From NCBI GenBank assembly GCA_002337005.1, contig DDFD01000106.1:1-17369 (forward strand): a stretch of 17,369 bases of DNA, written 5' to 3'. Source of the DNA: Flavobacteriales bacterium UBA1937 (GTDB lineage: Bacteria; Bacteroidota; Bacteroidia; Flavobacteriales; Weeksellaceae). This document shows positions 14,396 to 17,369 of the stretch, piece by piece. Below the pieces are notes generated by a model, which saw only the letters and a list, made by a program, of their open reading frames with translations, was not told the origin of the DNA and ran no database searches. A program made the position numbers and the translations under genes. Within the stretch, counting starts at the first letter, position 1. Every line of letters starts with the position of its first letter.

Positions 14396-17230
14396 TTAAT
14401 TCCGTGTTTTTAAAAGAATCCAGCCTGTTCTGGTGTAATTGTTTTGTATTTCGATAACGTACCAATACGTATCAGAAGGAAGCACTCTACCTAGATAAAA
14501 ACCATCCCAATTGAATTTAGAAATATCTTCTGTGTAAAATACTTTTTTGCCATACCTATCATATATTGCCAACTTAGCATTTTTGAAATATTCTATGTTT
14601 CCGACCTTCCAAACATCATTGAAACTATCTTGATTAGGTGTAATTACATTTGGAATAAATAAAACGGCAGATTGTGCTACAGCAGTACAAGAATTGGTTT
14701 GAGATTTTACAAAAATTTGATAAATCCTAGCTTTTAAATTGGTAAAAATATTACTGGTTTGCCAATTTACATTATCTAAAGAATAAAAATACGGTGGATT
14801 GCCTCCTTCTGCTAAAATTTCTAAAAAATTCTCTCCACTTTTTATATTGGTTATATTGGGAGTAACTCCATTTACTACTTCCACAGTTTGTTCTGCTGTA
14901 CACCCATTACTATCTGTAAGTTTTACGGTATATTTTCCGGCAGAGGTAACTATTATTTGTCGAGAAGTTTGTACTGGAACTGTATTCCATTCATAAGCTG
15001 AAAACCCATCACCAGCGTCTAAAGTTACCGTACCACCATCACAAATTGATTTATTCTCCAAAACATCAGAATGAGGTGCTGGTAAAACAGTTACCACAAT
15101 TTCTGCTCTAGAACTTTCGCAAGTTCCATTATTTTGAGAAACCCAAAAAGAGAAATTGCCTGCTTGTGTAGTTCCAGGAATTGGCGCTACAGAAGTTCCT
15201 GTTCCACCAGTTTGCGAAGTGTACCATAGCAAATTACTTCCAGTAGCAGATAATGCAGAAGCGGTATAATTCTGACAATATTGATAATTAGTAACCAAAG
15301 GAGGATTTGGATTAGCTAAAATAGAAACTTTAATTTGCGCTCTTGGACTTTCGCATCCATTTATATTTTGAGAAACCCAATAATAAAAATCTCCAATTTG
15401 AGTAGTACTAGGAATAGGAGCACTAGAATTGCCAGTTCCGCCAGTTTGCGAAGTGTACCATAGCAAATTGCTTCCAGTAGCGGTTAACGCCGAAGCAGTA
15501 GAATTTTGACAAAACTGAACATCAGCAACTTGTGGCGCTACAGGAATTGGGAAAACCGTAACTGTAATTTTTGATCTAGGACTTTCGCAACCATTTACCG
15601 ATTGCGAAACCCAAAAAGAAAAACTACCAACCCGTGATGAATCAGGAGTCGATGCTATAGCAGTTCCTATTCCTCCAGTTGCAGAAGTGTACCAAAGTAA
15701 ATTAGTTCCTATAGCTGACAAAGGTAAAGCTGTAGAATTATGACAATATTGAATATCTGAAACTTGTGGTGCATTAGGATTAGCTAAAACCGTAACTTTA
15801 ATTTCTGCTCTTGCGCTTTCACAAGTTCCATTATTTTGAGAAACCCAAAAAGAAAATGTACCAGTCTGTGCTGAGCTAGGTGTAGGTGCTATAGAATTTC
15901 CTGTTCCGCCTGTAGCAGAGGAATACCATAGTAAATTAGTACCATTTGCAGTAAGCTGATTAGCCGTAGAATTTTGGCAATATTGATAATTAGTTACTAA
16001 AGGCGCTGCAGGAATAGGAATAATATTTACTGTAATTTTTGTCCGCGAACTTTCGCAACTGTTTACTGTTTCTGTAACCCAATAATCTTTAGAACCTACC
16101 ACAGAAGCATCTACTATTGGTGGCAACGTGTCTGGAATTCCGCCAGTAGATGTGTTGTACCATAGAATTTCTTTACCAGAAATTGCAATAGAATTCCCAG
16201 TAGAGTTCTGACAAAAATTAAAAACTTTAGGTGAAGGTGCAGCAGGATAACCTAAAACAATTGCCTTATAATTAGAAGAATAAACCCTACAAGTTGGTGA
16301 ACTTATATTGGTAGATTCCCCTACAATAAATCTATATAAATCATTATTTTGATACGAACCTGCGGAAATATTAATAACAGGATTGGTAGTAGCTAAAGTA
16401 AGATCAACCCAAGTATTTCCTCCATCAGTACTTTTTTGCCATATATAATTAGGTGTAGTATAAGTACCTGCGCTAATCTGTGCATTCAACTGGAATCCTA
16501 AAGAATTATCACAAACCCCTGTCGTAAAAACATCAATAGAGGTAGAAACAGATGTAGCTGGACCACACGGACTAAAACTAATATCATCTATCGCAAGATC
16601 ATTCCCCATTCCGCCTTTCTTATTATTAATAAGAACAACTTCAACATCTCCAGAAGTGATTGAGGATTTAAAATCAAGATAAAAGTTATTCCAACTGCCC
16701 GTTTCCGGAAGCTCTCCTGTAGAAACCTGTCCCAAAATAGCTCCTGAGGAACTTTCGATTCGAAATGTAACATCCGGCTTTATTTGATTTGCACCAGGGG
16801 TAATCAAATTTAAAATCCAGGCAGAAAAACGGTAAACCTGATTAGGGCATAATCCAGAAACTTTTCTCCTATAGAATTCTCCGGAAGTATCTGTATCCGC
16901 ATTCACGATTAGCATATTTCCATAATAACCGAGGGCATCATTTGTATGGTCTGCACTATTAACCCAAGCCCAGCCAATATTAGTTCCTGTAAAATTAGAT
17001 ATTGTATAGTGTCCGTCTTTAGGTGGGAAAACAGGTGAATAAATATAATTAGTAAAAGCAGGTGAAGCTAATGCCGGAGAAACCACTTGTAATGGTGTAG
17101 TTACACTCCCGAAATCTTCCGTAAAAATAGGTGCTCCAAACGAACCTCCACAAGTTTGTGCAGAAAATTTATTGAGGAACAATAAGAATAAAAGTAAAAA
17201 AAAACCTAACTTTCTACAAATCAATTTCAT
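14396..17230 (-). CDS. Large T9SS type B (gliding-motility C-terminal) surface protein with five Ig-like repeats
   Basis: This 944-residue secreted protein has a signal peptide at residues 1-24 (cut FSA/Q). Residues 26-222 form a Cys-bounded N-terminal domain with jelly-roll character (AWVNSADHTND, then GMGNDLAIDDISFSPCG), as seen in adhesin or carbohydrate-binding domains. An Ig-like domain lies at about 228-328. Five tandem 78-residue Ig-like repeats run from about 330 to 719, each with (Y/F)CQN or YCHN, LLWY-T-TGG, (F/Y)WVSQ (DYWVTE in the first) and CES. Then come a PKD-like domain (722-790) and a SprB-like segment (791-855). The last 88 residues, from FIPNVITPNQDSFNDVW to the end, are the gliding-motility C-terminal (TIGR04131) T9SS type B signal. 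A role as cell-surface adhesin is likely; direct involvement in gliding is not shown. The start MKLICRKLGFF fits, with no Shine-Dalgarno. No promoter was found upstream. Confidence 0.9.
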   Translation of the reverse strand: MKLICRKLGFFLLLFLLFLNKFSAQTCGGSFGAPIFTEDFGSVTTPLQVVSPALASPAFTNYIYSPVFPPKDGHYTISNFTGTNIGWAWVNSADHTNDALGYYGNMLIVNADTDTSGEFYRRKVSGLCPNQVYRFSAWILNLITPGANQIKPDVTFRIESSSGAILGQVSTGELPETGSWNNFYLDFKSSITSGDVEVVLINNKKGGMGNDLAIDDISFSPCGPATSVSTSIDVFTTGVCDNSLGFQLNAQISAGTYTTPNYIWQKSTDGGNTWVDLTLATTNPVINISAGSYQNNDLYRFIVGESTNISSPTCRVYSSNYKAIVLGYPAAPSPKVFNFCQNSTGNSIAISGKEILWYNTSTGGIPDTLPPIVDASVVGSKDYWVTETVNSCESSRTKITVNIIPIPAAPLVTNYQYCQNSTANQLTANGTNLLWYSSATGGTGNSIAPTPSSAQTGTFSFWVSQNNGTCESARAEIKVTVLANPNAPQVSDIQYCHNSTALPLSAIGTNLLWYTSATGGIGTAIASTPDSSRVGSFSFWVSQSVNGCESPRSKITVTVFPIPVAPQVADVQFCQNSTASALTATGSNLLWYTSQTGGTGNSSAPIPSTTQIGDFYYWVSQNINGCESPRAQIKVSILANPNPPLVTNYQYCQNYTASALSATGSNLLWYTSQTGGTGTSVAPIPGTTQAGNFSFWVSQNNGTCESSRAEIVVTVLPAPHSDVLENKSICDGGTVTLDAGDGFSAYEWNTVPVQTSRQIIVTSAGKYTVKLTDSNGCTAEQTVEVVNGVTPNITNIKSGENFLEILAEGGNPPYFYSLDNVNWQTSNIFTNLKARIYQIFVKSQTNSCTAVAQSAVLFIPNVITPNQDSFNDVWKVGNIEYFKNAKLAIYDRYGKKVFYTEDISKFNWDGFYLGRVLPSDTYWYVIEIQNNYTRTGWILLKTRN
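15074..16243 (-). repeat. Five tandem 234-bp Ig-like repeats inside the type B surface protein gene
   Basis: The repeat period is exact: the first Cys of each unit is residue 340, 418, 496, 574 and 652, and the CES Cys is 392, 470, 548, 626 and 704, always 78 residues apart. The two conserved Cys in each unit may form a disulfide. Units 4 and 5 are nearly identical over SNLLWYTSQTGGTG at both protein and DNA level. Confidence 0.9.
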
Positions 17231-17242
17231 TGTCTTATTTTG

Positions 17243-17260
17243 AGACTATAAAAATAGTCT
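17243..17260. promoter_or_regulatory. Inverted repeat just upstream of the type B surface protein gene
   Basis: AGACTAT (17243-17249), AAAA and ATAGTCT (17254-17260) form a 7-bp inverted repeat, with TTTT following on the plus strand. It ends 12 nt before the start codon of the minus-strand gene. No plus-strand gene reads into it, so a plus terminator is unlikely; an operator or a leader hairpin is more plausible. Confidence 0.4.
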
Positions 17261-17272
17261 TTTTAAATTAAA

Positions 17273-17296
17273 AATCCCGAAAATATTTTCGGGATT
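17273..17296 (-). terminator. Terminator of the minus-strand gene entering from the window end
   Basis: A 24-nt perfect palindrome (AATCCCGAAAAT and its complement) lies 7 nt after the stop at 17304. On the minus strand it is followed by TTTTAATTT. Confidence 0.8.
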
Positions 17297-17303
17297 AAAT
17301 GTA

Positions 17304-17369
17304 CTAAGAATTTTTCTTTGCTTTTATCATCATTTCTAGCATATCCCACATTTCTTGCGGAATTTGTTC
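17304..17369 (-). CDS. C-terminal end of an unidentified minus-strand protein (truncated by window edge)
   Basis: The last 21 codons and the TAG stop (17306-17304) of a gene beyond the window are present. The readable end is EQIPQEMWDMLEM followed by MIKAKKNS, an amphipathic, Met-rich helix. The frame is open to the window edge, and the stop is followed directly by a terminator hairpin, which supports a real gene end. The fragment is too short to name a family. Confidence 0.6.
   Translation of the reverse strand, partial: EQIPQEMWDMLEMMIKAKKNS

Noticed and set aside
15074..16243. CRISPR-like array or assembly duplication
   Set aside because: The 234-bp units are in frame, diverged from each other, and encode full Ig-like domains, so they are true protein repeats.

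Overview
The window comes from a low-GC member of the Bacteroidota, most likely a flavobacterium of the Chryseobacterium/Cloacibacterium group (family Weeksellaceae). The grounds are AT-rich codon use, near-absence of Shine-Dalgarno sites, Bacteroidota-type promoters (TTG, about 17-23 nt, TAnnTTTG), and secreted proteins carrying type IX secretion (T9SS) sorting domains. The genus is an inference. All calls were made by reading the sequence, with no database search.

Region 1 (1-1430, minus strand) is a three-gene operon: a multi-pass membrane protein, a very AT-rich 176-residue two-helix membrane protein of unknown function, and the start of a winged-helix regulator cut by the window edge. 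Region 2 (1500-4390, plus) holds two consecutive PLP enzymes of the Cys/Met transsulfuration family. The first is of ordinary MetB size. The second has a long N-terminal extension like fungal STR2/Met-7 cystathionine gamma-synthases. A GC-rich element of about 106 bp, unlike the surrounding DNA, lies between them. Region 3 (4401-6012, plus) is a secreted delta-60-repeat protein with a T9SS type A tail, its own promoter and a terminator.

Region 4 (6001-7690, minus) is a compact four-gene unit: a small conserved-looking protein, a two-helix membrane peptide, a PaaI-type hotdog thioesterase and an enoyl-CoA hydratase/isomerase-family protein. The last two suggest acyl-CoA metabolism, but both differ from the textbook enzymes at an active-site position. 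Region 5 (7700-10695, plus) is clpB, the disaggregase, with a candidate promoter, a structured leader and a strong terminator. Region 6 (10900-12014, plus) is a lipoprotein metalloprotease of the M43 pappalysin family. Region 7 (12029-17230, minus) holds a secreted M1-family aminopeptidase with a C-terminal DUF3471-like domain and a 944-residue T9SS type B (gliding-motility C-terminal) protein with five 78-residue Ig-like repeats. The last 66 bases are the C-terminus of another minus-strand gene followed by its terminator.

In function the window mixes housekeeping (methionine/cysteine synthesis, protein quality control, acyl-CoA metabolism) with exported peptidases and surface proteins typical of this group. 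No CRISPR array, tRNA, rRNA, insertion sequence or defence system was recognised. The features most worth following up are the STR2-like enzyme pair with its GC-rich spacer, the mosaic Ig repeats, and the AT-rich gene inside the regulator operon.
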